Below, in pieces: positions 37,864 to 45,678 of a stretch of DNA of 64,000 nucleotides (the first letter of the stretch is position 1; each line of letters begins with the position of its first letter). The translations under genes and the position numbers were made by a program. The notes below the pieces were generated by a model. It was not told where the DNA came from. It searched no databases and was given only the letters and a program-made list of their open reading frames with translations. The DNA is taken from NCBI GenBank assembly GCA_024637015.1, contig JAGXGE010000004.1, forward strand, positions 248,001 through 312,000. Direction: 5' to 3'. This DNA is from Aequorivita sp. GTDB lineage: Bacteria > Bacteroidota > Bacteroidia > Flavobacteriales > Flavobacteriaceae.

Positions 37864-39585
37864 ATGGGTGTTTTTAAAAAAGTCCTTCTTTTTTGCTTCT
37901 TTTTAAATTGTTCCTTCTTTTTTGGACAGGATAAAGTGGCGCTTTCACAATTGTCTTATGAAGCTATTAGTGATTCAATTAATAAGTACGTTTTTACCAA
38001 TCTTCCAAAATCACTTGAAGCCGCCGAAGCTTATATTCTAAAAGCACAAAAAGAAAAAAACAAGAAAAAAGAATGGGAAGGTATTAGTGCCATTTGTTTT
38101 GTCTATATCAGTCGCATAGAAAATATTAAAGCTCAAGAGCAGTTTGAAAAAGCATTGCATTTTGCCGAAAGCAATAATCTTAAAGAGGAGATTGTAGGTT
38201 CCTATTTTTTGGGAGCACGAGTGCAAATGGGTTTTTCAAATGCTTCAAAAGCTATAGCTCTTTTAGATATTGCACTTCCTTTGGCTGAAAAACTTGATGG
38301 TGTATATTGGCGGGAAAGCGTATTGCAGTTTATTTCTTACATATTGCAAATGTCTGGTGAAACCCAGCGGGCTATTGAAATTCAAAAAAAAACAATCTCA
38401 ATTTATAAAAGTAAACCCCTAGACTCTGTTTATACTTCCCAAAAAAGAAAGGCATTGCTCGTTGATTTATATTCAGAACTTTCCGGGTCGTTTCTCAAAA
38501 TAGAGCAAGCAGATTCAGCCAAACACTACGCTAAAATAATTTCAACCCTTATTACTCCGAAGGACAGTTGCAACCAACGCACGCTTCTAAAAGTACGAGC
38601 AGAGATTTATTTTTTTGAAAAAAAATATAGCCAAGCCAAGAAAAATTTTAAAGCAGCCTCAAAACTTTGTGACCCAAATTTACCGATAATAGATTTACGG
38701 ATGAAGTATGCTTTGGGAAAATCTGCTCATGGCGAAGGTAATTTTAAGGAAGCAAAAAACACATTACAACAAGGGCTGGACGATTACAATGTAAAACCTT
38801 CGGAAGAAGGTTATATGTCTGATTACTACAAGCTTTTGGCAGATAGTTATAAAGAAACAGGCAATCTGGAAAGAGCCAATTATTATTTTGAAAAATACAT
38901 AAATACTACTTCTGAATTTGATAAAATTAAAAGTGAAGTAAAGGCTTCAACAAAGGCGCAAGAGATTGAAAAATTCAAAAGTGAGCTTAAAACACTTGAA
39001 GCCGAAAAAGAAGAAAAACAAACCTATCTCAATTACTTGTTTTTAGGCGCTTCATTAATAATTTTAGCGCTTCTATTTATATTGCTTCTCTTTTATAAAA
39101 ACAAAAAGAAAAATGAGGCCAAGTTTGATGTTTTATTGGAAAAGATGAAAAATGCTTCCGAGGACAGTTTGGATATAATAGATACCAAAGATGAGATTTT
39201 AGAAGAAAAAAACACCAGCGATGTTCCCGAAGAAACAAAACAACAAATTCTTGAAGGACTCAAAAAACTGGAAAAACAGGAATATTTCTTAAAACAAGAA
39301 TGTAACTCTTACAACGTTGCTAAAAAGATAAATACAAATACAACCTATCTTTCAAAAGTAATCAACTCGCATTACGGTAAAAACTTCAATACTTATATTA
39401 ATGATCTTCGGATAAACTACACAATCGTCCGTCTTAAAAACGATGTAATTTTTAGGTCGTATTCCATTCAATCCATAGCTGAGGAAGTGGGTTATAAATC
39501 TGCAGATTCATTTACCAAATATTTTAAAAAGGACACAGGTTTGAATCCTTCTTTTTACATTAAGGAAATTAAAAATATTGCTTAA
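37864..39585 (+). CDS. TPR, membrane helix and AraC-type HTH hybrid regulator
   Basis: 573 residues. A signal peptide or N-terminal anchor (MGVFKKVLLFCFFLNCSFFF) is followed by TPR-like helix pairs (about 45-360), one strong membrane segment (about 390-412, LFLGASLIILALLFILLLFY) and a C-terminal AraC-type DNA-binding domain (about 470-570, with NVAKKINTNTTYLSKVIN and SIAEEVGYKSADSFTKYFKK). The layout is an outside sensor linked to a cytoplasmic DNA-binding domain and is widespread in flavobacteria. The ligand and targets are unknown. The micro-ORFs and S9 peptidase gene downstream are plausible targets. Confidence 0.85.
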   Translation: MGVFKKVLLFCFFLNCSFFFGQDKVALSQLSYEAISDSINKYVFTNLPKSLEAAEAYILKAQKEKNKKKEWEGISAICFVYISRIENIKAQEQFEKALHFAESNNLKEEIVGSYFLGARVQMGFSNASKAIALLDIALPLAEKLDGVYWRESVLQFISYILQMSGETQRAIEIQKKTISIYKSKPLDSVYTSQKRKALLVDLYSELSGSFLKIEQADSAKHYAKIISTLITPKDSCNQRTLLKVRAEIYFFEKKYSQAKKNFKAASKLCDPNLPIIDLRMKYALGKSAHGEGNFKEAKNTLQQGLDDYNVKPSEEGYMSDYYKLLADSYKETGNLERANYYFEKYINTTSEFDKIKSEVKASTKAQEIEKFKSELKTLEAEKEEKQTYLNYLFLGASLIILALLFILLLFYKNKKKNEAKFDVLLEKMKNASEDSLDIIDTKDEILEEKNTSDVPEETKQQILEGLKKLEKQEYFLKQECNSYNVAKKINTNTTYLSKVINSHYGKNFNTYINDLRINYTIVRLKNDVIFRSYSIQSIAEEVGYKSADSFTKYFKKDTGLNPSFYIKEIKNIA

Positions 39586-39816
39586 AAATATTCGTTACAC
39601 CCTAAATTTATAAATATAGGGTTGACCTTTTTGCCTTACTTTAGAATTAGTAATATGTATTGAAAACGTACTATTTTCAATAACTGCCGCGTTTTATTTG
39701 CTTCCCCAATTTCCTAAATATGGGGAAGCTTCTCTTTTATTATAGTGTTTTGTGTTGCAAATTTGTTTCAGAAATCAACCACTAAAACAATTTAACATTG
39801 TCAAAAACCAACTCTT
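39586..39816. repeat. Intergenic region with three inverted repeats
   Basis: I see ACCCTA/TAGGGT-type arms around 39599-39626, a nine-base perfect repeat TATTGAAAA/TTTTCAATA at 39658-39682 with a seven-base loop, and GCTTCCCCA/TGGGGAAGC at 39700-39729 followed by a T-rich tail. The last may be the terminator of the TPR-AraC gene. The first two could be regulator sites or RNA structures. Confidence 0.55.
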
Positions 39817-39915
39817 ATGAAAAAATCAAAAACACAAACAATTCTATGGTTTATATCGTATGCATTTCTTGCCTACATATCTGTAACCCAATACCTTCAT
39901 TTAAAACATCATTAA
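39817..39915 (+). CDS. Possible 32-residue membrane micro-protein
   Basis: ATG 39817 to TAA 39913-39915. The translation is a short basic start (MKKSKTQTILW), a hydrophobic helix (FISYAFLAYISV) and a His-containing end (LKHH). It lies in tandem with a second micro-ORF 14 bases downstream and then an S9 peptidase gene, all on the same strand. Comparative conservation would be needed to show that it is translated. Confidence 0.45.
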   Translation: MKKSKTQTILWFISYAFLAYISVTQYLHLKHH

Positions 39916-39929
39916 TTAATCATAAAATT

Positions 39930-40070
39930 ATGGACACTCAAGAAATAACTTCAGAAGAAAAAAAGAAAAAAAACCGGAGTGCTAAATCCACTCGAATTCA
40001 AATTATTAAATTTGCAATTGGCCTTGTAATTGGAGTTGCAATCTATCTAATCGTAAAACTAATTTTTTAA
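39930..40070 (+). CDS. Possible 46-residue single-helix membrane protein
   Basis: ATG 39930 to TAA at 40070. The N-terminal 24 residues are charged (MDTQEITSEEKKKKNRSA), and the last 20 form one helix (IIKFAIGLVIGVAIYLIVK). The same frame stays open upstream to a TTG at 39798, but that part overlaps the 32-residue ORF and has no membrane or other protein character. The S9 peptidase gene starts 11 bases later, so the three are probably one transcript. Confidence 0.55.
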   Translation: MDTQEITSEEKKKKNRSAKSTRIQIIKFAIGLVIGVAIYLIVKLIF

Positions 40071-40081
40071 ACCAAGCAATT

Positions 40082-42352
40082 ATGACAACACTTATAAAAT
40101 ACACTATCGCAATAACAATGCTGTTTCTATCAGGATCAATAAATGCCCAAGAACTTAACGGTTCTTATAGCGGAACACTCGATGTGCAAGGCACGCAGAT
40201 GGAACTTATTTATAATATTTCAAAAGGTGAAGATGGCCTAAAAGCAACACTCGATGTCCCCGCACAAGGTGCTTCGGGAATCGAACTTGATTCTGTAATA
40301 TTGCAGGATAATCAAGTAACCATCACTTTTGCCAAAATGAAGATGACCTACACGGGAACATTGACAAAAGACGGAATGGATGGAACCTATGAGCAAATGG
40401 GCCAAAAATATCCACTAACATTGAAGAAAACAGTAAAAACAAAACCAGGAAATACCGCTTTACCCACCACTGATGCTGAATTAGAAAAATTAGCTGCAAT
40501 GGAGTCCGGAAACTATAAATATTCTGTTGAAGATTATTTTAAAACGCCAGAGGCATATTCATTCCAACTATCACCTAATGGAAAGTTTATAAGCTATATG
40601 AAAAGGAGAGAAAGTGGTGAACGCGATTTGTACTTAAAAGAAACCGAAACGCAAAAAGAGACATTGCTTATCAAGCAGGAAGAAGATTTAATACGCGGCT
40701 ACTATTGGGCTAATGATACTCGAATTCTTTATATGCAAGATAAAGGTGGCGATGAAAATTATCATGTTTATGGTGTAGATGTTACAGGCCAAAACAAGAA
40801 AGATTTAACACCTTATGATGGTGTTCGCGTAAATATTATTGAATCTTTAAAAGAAGATAATAATAATGTAATTGTGCAGATGAATAAGGACGACCTGCAA
40901 CAAGAAGAGCCATACCGACTGAATATTAATACGGGAGAAGCTACTAAATTATACTCAGTAAAAGCAGGTGACCCACCAATAAGCGGATATGATTTTGATA
41001 GAGAAGGAAATCTACGTGCAATAAACCGTATTGTAGATGGTATAAACATGGAATTGCTCTATAATATAGACGGCGAATTTAAGCGTGTAAAGCTTACCGA
41101 ATTTGGAGACACCTTCGCTATTTCATCATTTAATCCTGCAACTAAAAATCCTAATGATGCCTATGTTGTTTCAAATTTAGCAGATGATAAAATTGAGATC
41201 CAACTTTACGACTTAAAAGAAAATAAGAAAATAGAGACGCTTTTTAGCAATGATACTTTTGATGTTTCTGGCGTATCACTATCCAGAAAAAGAAATTATG
41301 AAATAGATTATTTCAGCTATACAGGTGAAAAAACCGTTGTTGTTCCAGTTAGTGATACTTATAAGAAAATTTACAATCGATTAAAGAAAGAATTTGGCGA
41401 AAAGCAATTTTTCACTGTTGGTAAAACTGACGACGAATCACAATATATGGTAGTAGTTACCAGCGATAAAATTGTAGGTGAATACTATTTATACGATCTT
41501 ATAAAAGACAAAGTAACACTGCTTTATAAAATATTGCCACATCTAAAAGCTGAAGATATGGCAACCATGAAGCCAATAAAATTCAAAAGTCGCGATGGCC
41601 TTACTTTATACGGTTACATTACATTGCCAGATAATTACAAAGAAGGACAAAGAGTTCCACTAATAGTAAATCCACACGGTGGTCCACAAGGAATTAGGGA
41701 TAATTGGGGTTTTAATCCAGAGGCACAGTTATTTGCAAGCCGCGGTTATGCTACCTTACACGTTAATTTCAGGATTTCAGGCGGTTACGGAAAAGCATTT
41801 TTAAAAGCAGGTTTCGGGCAAATAGGCCGTAAAGCAATGGACGATGTTGAAGATGGCGTAGATTACGCAATATCACAAGGTTGGGTAGATAAAGACCGTG
41901 TAGCAATTTACGGCGGCAGCCACGGGGGTTATGCAGTATTGCGTGGGATGACCAAAACACCAGAAAAATATGCGTGTGGTGTAGATTATGTGGGGGTAAG
42001 TAACCTGCATACGTTTATGGGAACAATCCCTCCATACTGGGAAAAATATCGTGAGCTGTTGTACAAGATTTGGTACAACCCAAACATTCCTGAAGAAAAG
42101 GCTATAATGGATGAAATTTCTCCTGCTTTACACGTTGATAAAATCACCAAGCCTCTATTTGTAGTACAAGGAGCGAATGACCCGCGAGTAAATATTGATG
42201 AAGCAGACCAAATAGTTGAAAGCTTACGGAAAAGAGGTGTAGAAGTTCCTTATATGGTAAAATATGATGAAGGACATGGTTTTGGAAAAGAAGAAAACAG
42301 ATTGGCACTTTATAAAACTATGATGGGCTTCTTTGCAGAACACCTTAAGTAG
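40082..42352 (+). CDS. Exported S9 family peptidase with N-terminal beta-barrel-like domain
   Basis: 756 residues: a signal peptide (ending INAQ, residue 23), a beta domain (about 25-116, with LNGSYSGTLDVQGTQMELIY) not usually part of the S9 fold, a propeller-like region (about 150-480) and an alpha/beta-hydrolase domain (about 500-756). The catalytic triad can be read as S613 in GGSHGGYA, D700 in GANDPRV and H732 in DEGHGF. Such acylaminoacyl or prolyl-oligopeptidase-like enzymes trim peptides, here in the periplasm. Confidence 0.9.
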   Translation: MTTLIKYTIAITMLFLSGSINAQELNGSYSGTLDVQGTQMELIYNISKGEDGLKATLDVPAQGASGIELDSVILQDNQVTITFAKMKMTYTGTLTKDGMDGTYEQMGQKYPLTLKKTVKTKPGNTALPTTDAELEKLAAMESGNYKYSVEDYFKTPEAYSFQLSPNGKFISYMKRRESGERDLYLKETETQKETLLIKQEEDLIRGYYWANDTRILYMQDKGGDENYHVYGVDVTGQNKKDLTPYDGVRVNIIESLKEDNNNVIVQMNKDDLQQEEPYRLNINTGEATKLYSVKAGDPPISGYDFDREGNLRAINRIVDGINMELLYNIDGEFKRVKLTEFGDTFAISSFNPATKNPNDAYVVSNLADDKIEIQLYDLKENKKIETLFSNDTFDVSGVSLSRKRNYEIDYFSYTGEKTVVVPVSDTYKKIYNRLKKEFGEKQFFTVGKTDDESQYMVVVTSDKIVGEYYLYDLIKDKVTLLYKILPHLKAEDMATMKPIKFKSRDGLTLYGYITLPDNYKEGQRVPLIVNPHGGPQGIRDNWGFNPEAQLFASRGYATLHVNFRISGGYGKAFLKAGFGQIGRKAMDDVEDGVDYAISQGWVDKDRVAIYGGSHGGYAVLRGMTKTPEKYACGVDYVGVSNLHTFMGTIPPYWEKYRELLYKIWYNPNIPEEKAIMDEISPALHVDKITKPLFVVQGANDPRVNIDEADQIVESLRKRGVEVPYMVKYDEGHGFGKEENRLALYKTMMGFFAEHLK

Positions 42353-42375
42353 AAAAGAGAAATTAATATAAATTC

Positions 42376-42411
42376 AAAAACCTATCAAGATTATTTCTTG
42401 ATAGGTTTTTT
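42376..42411 (+). terminator. Terminator after the S9 peptidase gene
   Basis: A fifteen-base-pair perfect stem (left arm 42376-42390, right arm 42396-42410) around the loop TTATT, ending in T residues. Converging with the HD-domain gene beyond it. Confidence 0.93.
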
Positions 42412-42469
42412 CATTGTTTCCGCTCTGCTTTCGTGGTAAAATTAGCAACAAAACAGAGGCATAGCTATT

Positions 42470-43132
42470 TTATTTCACTCCCTTCCATTCCGCATAAAAT
42501 TGTTGTAGAAATAGTTCCATAAAGACATGTCTTTCTTTGGCAATTTTTCGTCCAGTTTCGGTATTCATTGTATCTTTTAAAAGAAGTAGTTTTTCGTAGA
42601 AATGATTGATCGTTGGCGCATCGGAAGCTTTGTATACTGAGGGCGACATATTTAGATTCGGCTCTATTTCTGGATCGTAAAGTTTTCTATTTTTGAAACC
42701 TCCGTAGTTGAAAGTACGTGCAATTCCTATCGCTCCGAGAGCATCAAGCCTATCAGCATCCTGCACAACATTTAATTCATTAGAACGAAATTCCTGCGAT
42801 TTGTTTCCTCCTTTGAACGAAACATTTTCAATGATTTTTACAACGTGATCAATTATTTCTTCTGATAGATTTTGTGATTTCAGGAATTGACGTGCCATTT
42901 TTGGTCCAACGGTTTCATCGCCATTATGGAATTTTGAATCGGCTATGTCGTGAAGCAAAGCGCCAAGGGCAACAACATTTTTATCAACGTCTTCACTTTC
43001 GGAAATAAGCAAAGCATTTTTATAAACCCGTTCAATATGAAACCAATCATGACCGCCTTCAGCGTTTTTCAATTCATTTTTAACGAAAGTGATTGTATTT
43101 TGAATTATTTCTTCGGAAGAAAATGAAACCAT
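42470..43132 (-). CDS. HD domain phosphohydrolase
   Basis: 220 residues. The HD metal-binding elements are visible: HDWFHIERVYKNA (His near residue 24), ALLHDIADSKFH (His-Asp, about 66-77) and DADRLDALGAIGIARTF (Asp). It fits the YpgQ/YedJ-type single-domain HD proteins, some of which act on nucleotides. The substrate is unknown. Its start codon overlaps the stop of the upstream acyltransferase gene by one base, so both are probably produced together. Confidence 0.85.
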   Translation of the reverse strand: MVSFSSEEIIQNTITFVKNELKNAEGGHDWFHIERVYKNALLISESEDVDKNVVALGALLHDIADSKFHNGDETVGPKMARQFLKSQNLSEEIIDHVVKIIENVSFKGGNKSQEFRSNELNVVQDADRLDALGAIGIARTFNYGGFKNRKLYDPEIEPNLNMSPSVYKASDAPTINHFYEKLLLLKDTMNTETGRKIAKERHVFMELFLQQFYAEWKGVK

Positions 43133-43875
43133 TATTTGTGGATTTTTGAAGTGATTGTTTCTTCCACTTTATCTATTAGCATTTCAACATCGTAATCCGC
43201 AATTTTGATAGCGGGATGCGCCACCATTTCAAGCCGAACGCCCATTTGTATCGGGAACATTCCCCAACGTTGCAATTTCCAGCTATTGTTGATGGTAACT
43301 GGAACTACATATCCATTAGGTATTTTTTTGAAAAGCGCCTGAAGTCCGGTTCTTCGAAAAGGTTTTGGAATGCCAGTCTTGCTGCGTGTTCCTTCAGGAA
43401 AAATAACACCACTTCGGTTAAACTTCTTTAGATATTTTGCAAACTTCACCATTTCAACAATGGCTTGTCGTGGGTTTTTTCGGTCAATTAAAATATGGCC
43501 TCCGTGCCTTAAGTTATATGAAACAGAAGGAATTCCTTTTCCTAATTCTACTTTGGAAATAAATTTGGGGTGATATTTCCGCAGATACCAGCTCAATGGC
43601 GAAATATCCCACATGCTTTGATGGTTAGAAACAATTATTATCGGCACATTATTGGGTATGCTTGCATTTACAGCAACATGAAAAGTGGTTCCCAAAACGT
43701 TTAAGCACCGCAATAAGGTCCAGTTAAAATAATCAACACTTTTTTTATGTGCGGTGTAGCCAAACCAATTAAAACAAACCCACTGAACTGGATGAAAAAA
43801 CAAGATTGTAATACCAAAGAGTAGGTAAAACAACACTGAAAAAGGATAGCTAATAATTTTTGAGAGTGATTTCAT
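43132..43875 (-). CDS. 1-acyl-sn-glycerol-3-phosphate acyltransferase (PlsC family)
   Basis: 247 residues with an N-terminal membrane segment (about 12-30). The acyltransferase block I is SNHQSMWDIS (HxxxxD, about 83-92), block III FPEGTRSKTG and block IV IPNGYVVPVTIN. It would add the second acyl chain to lysophosphatidic acid at the inner membrane. First of a two-gene unit with the HD protein. A terminator hairpin for the preceding gene lies just upstream. Confidence 0.9.
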   Translation of the reverse strand: MKSLSKIISYPFSVLFYLLFGITILFFHPVQWVCFNWFGYTAHKKSVDYFNWTLLRCLNVLGTTFHVAVNASIPNNVPIIIVSNHQSMWDISPLSWYLRKYHPKFISKVELGKGIPSVSYNLRHGGHILIDRKNPRQAIVEMVKFAKYLKKFNRSGVIFPEGTRSKTGIPKPFRRTGLQALFKKIPNGYVVPVTINNSWKLQRWGMFPIQMGVRLEMVAHPAIKIADYDVEMLIDKVEETITSKIHK

Positions 43876-43891
43876 TCAGTTCAAAAGTAAG

Positions 43892-43917
43892 AAAACCGCC
43901 TTAAAAAAGACGGTTTT
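43892..43917 (-). terminator. Terminator after the 73-residue membrane protein gene
   Basis: An eleven-base-pair stem AAAACCGcCTT/AAGaCGGTTTT (one mismatch) with a short A-rich loop and a T-rich tail on the minus strand. Confidence 0.75.
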
Positions 43918-43953
43918 ACTTTTTACTTGTTTAAGTTTTCAAAATTGAAAAAA

Positions 43954-44175
43954 TCAACGTTTCGATTTTGATTTGTTTTTTAAAGTGTTGCGGTCTATGT
44001 AAATGTAGTTATAAACACAAAGGGCAACAATCAATAACCAAAATGCTCTGTATAACCAATCATTTATTTCCTTTCCGAATAAATGAGAAACCTTTGGATT
44101 CTGATAGATGTTAAAAACAAGTGCTCCGAGCGCCAAAATACCTATCACAATAGTAAATGGCTTAGTGATTTTCAT
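43954..44175 (-). CDS. Small two-helix membrane protein
   Basis: 73 residues with hydrophobic segments at about 7-23 (FTIVIGILALGALVFNI) and 41-58 (LYRAFWLLIVALCVYNYI), and a basic C-terminus (KNKSKSKR). I do not recognise a family. It lies 19 bases downstream of the bacilliredoxin gene, so it is probably the second gene of that transcript. Confidence 0.65.
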   Translation of the reverse strand: MKITKPFTIVIGILALGALVFNIYQNPKVSHLFGKEINDWLYRAFWLLIVALCVYNYIYIDRNTLKNKSKSKR

Positions 44176-44194
44176 AATGCCAGAATTCTATTGT

Positions 44195-44605
44195 TTAGCA
44201 ATATTCGTTATAAGCGCCTTTCAGATTTTCGGCAATCATTTGTGCAGGACGGCCTTCAATATGGTGGCGTTCCAACATATGGACCAATTCGCCATTTTTG
44301 AACAATGCCATAGAAGGCGAACTTGGTGGAAATGGAACCATGTTAGCTCTAGCAGTATCTACAGCTTCGCGGTCAACGCCTGCAAAAACAGTAACCAAAT
44401 GGTCTGGTTTTTTACTGTTATCAAGTGACATTGCTGCACCAGGACGTGCGTTGGCAGCTGCACAACCACAAACAGAATTTACAACTATTAAAGTTGTTCC
44501 TTCTTGTTTTAATGCCTCTTCAACATCATTAGCTGTATATAGTTCGGAAAAACCTACTCTGGTAAGGTCTTCGCGCATTGGTTTTACTAGTTCGGGTGGG
44601 TACAT
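44195..44605 (-). CDS. Bacilliredoxin-like protein, BrxA/BrxB (YphP/YqiW) family
   Basis: 136 residues, thioredoxin-like fold. The active site is VNSVCGCAAANARPGA with C46 and C48 in a CGC motif, the arrangement of bacilliredoxins, and MYPPELVKPMREDLTRVGF at the N-terminus is the family start. Such proteins reduce mixed disulfides between protein thiols and bacillithiol. The motif suggests that this organism uses bacillithiol or a similar thiol, which is an inference. It is divergent from the DjlA-like gene. Confidence 0.9.
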   Translation of the reverse strand: MYPPELVKPMREDLTRVGFSELYTANDVEEALKQEGTTLIVVNSVCGCAAANARPGAAMSLDNSKKPDHLVTVFAGVDREAVDTARANMVPFPPSSPSMALFKNGELVHMLERHHIEGRPAQMIAENLKGAYNEYC

Positions 44606-44640
44606 AAATATTTATTTTAATTATTATAAAAATGTGATTG

Positions 44641-44648
44641 CAAAGATA
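44641..44648 (-). promoter_or_regulatory. TAnnTTTG -7 motif of the bacilliredoxin gene
   Basis: TATCTTTG on the minus strand, 35 bases ahead of the ATG at 44605. Confidence 0.6.
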
Positions 44649-44688
44649 CGAATTTTGATGTTTAGAAAATTCCAAATCCCCTGCTCAG

Positions 44689-44743
44689 AATACCAAAGAA
44701 ATCATAAAATTCAAAATACAATTGATAATGAATGTTTGGTATT
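44689..44743. repeat. Inverted repeat in the divergent bacilliredoxin/DjlA gap
   Basis: Nine-base perfect arms AATACCAAA (44689-44697) and TTTGGTATT (44735-44743) separated by 37 AT-rich bases, between two divergent -7 motifs. A regulator dimer site or looping pair is possible. Confidence 0.4.
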
Positions 44744-44773
44744 TGCTATTTGAAATTAGTTTTTTTAATTGAG

Positions 44774-44781
44774 TACCTTTG
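44774..44781 (+). promoter_or_regulatory. TAnnTTTG -7 motif of the DjlA-like gene
   Basis: TACCTTTG, 29 bases ahead of ATG 44811. It rules out the upstream in-frame TTG at 44769 as the start. Confidence 0.65.
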
Positions 44782-44810
44782 TCGGCTTAAAAAATAAAAA
44801 TTACAATTTT

Positions 44811-45542
44811 ATGCTTCGTTGGTTATTGGCCGTTCTTGGTTATTTTGTGTATCGATTTCCGGGTGCTATAGTGGGTTTTGTTCTAGGAAGTCTGTTAGAC
44901 AATTTAAGTGTGAAGGGCAAAACTTTTCAAACTTCATTCGGCACTTCACAACAGCAAGTTACTCCTGCCGATTTTGAATTAAATTTGTTGTCCTTGGCCT
45001 CTTTGGTTATAAAAGCGGATGGCCAAGTGAGTCAGACCGAACTGAATTACGTTCGCCAATATTTTGTACAAGCCTACGGAAGGGAACGAGCCAACGCAAC
45101 CTTTAAGGTTTTTAACGAAGTAATAAAGAAACGTGAAATTTCGGCACAGAACATTTGCAGTCTTTTGCAGCAAAGAACCCGCTACGAAAGCCGATTGCAG
45201 ATTCTTCACTTTTTGTTCAGCATAGCAAATGCAGATGGCAGTGTTTCAACATCCGAAGTAAACGAAATAAATAGGATTGCAGGATTTTTGGGAATTTATG
45301 CACGCGATTTTGAAAGTATAAAAGCAATGTTTTTTAAGAACCCTGACAGTGCTTACAAAATTTTAGAAATAGACAGAACTGCCACAACTGCCGAAATAAA
45401 AGCTGCGTATCGTACTATGGTTAAAAAATACCATCCCGATAAACTACAGCATATGGATGAAGCGCACCAAAAAGGAGGCGAGGAAAAATTTAAAAAAGTG
45501 CAGGAGGCCTATGAGCAACTTCAGAAAGAGCGAGGATTTTAA
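44811..45542 (+). CDS. DjlA-like membrane-anchored J-domain co-chaperone
   Basis: 243 residues: a glycine-containing membrane segment at the N-terminus (LRWLLAVLGYFVYRFPGAIV, GFVLGSLLD), a TerB-like helical domain (about 45-165) and a C-terminal J domain (about 180-243) with the HPD tripeptide in KKYHPDKLQ. J domains stimulate DnaK ATPase, and DjlA-type proteins bring DnaK to the membrane. Start chosen at ATG 44811 because the -7 motif lies just upstream. Confidence 0.9.
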   Translation: MLRWLLAVLGYFVYRFPGAIVGFVLGSLLDNLSVKGKTFQTSFGTSQQQVTPADFELNLLSLASLVIKADGQVSQTELNYVRQYFVQAYGRERANATFKVFNEVIKKREISAQNICSLLQQRTRYESRLQILHFLFSIANADGSVSTSEVNEINRIAGFLGIYARDFESIKAMFFKNPDSAYKILEIDRTATTAEIKAAYRTMVKKYHPDKLQHMDEAHQKGGEEKFKKVQEAYEQLQKERGF

Positions 45543-45615
45543 CTTTCAACAATAATTACTTCTTTAAGAATAAAAAAATCAGCTATTCAGTTGATGTTAG
45601 TTAAGATATTTCTAT

Positions 45616-45637
45616 ATTTTTAGACTAGGCTAAAAAT
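45616..45637. promoter_or_regulatory. Palindromic DtxR/MntR-type operator in front of the metal regulator
   Basis: Perfect eight-base arms ATTTTTAG and CTAAAAAT around the six-base spacer ACTAGG. The core TTAGACTAGGCTAA closely resembles the known DtxR/IdeR box (TTAG-gt-TAG-gCTAA). Its centre lies about 45 bases upstream of the -7 motif of the regulator gene. Likely autoregulation, and control of the metal-transport genes if they are co-transcribed. Confidence 0.7.
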
Positions 45638-45665
45638 AATATATATATAAATAGAAAAATATATT

Positions 45666-45673
45666 TACCTTTG
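45666..45673 (+). promoter_or_regulatory. TAnnTTTG -7 motif of the metal regulator gene
   Basis: TACCTTTG only five bases ahead of ATG 45679, so a leaderless transcript is expected. Confidence 0.65.
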
Positions 45674-45678
45674 TACCC

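Noticed and set aside
39798-39929. Longer 90-residue reading of the 46-residue membrane ORF
   Set aside because: The extra part overlaps the 32-residue ORF in another frame, starts with TTG and has no protein character.
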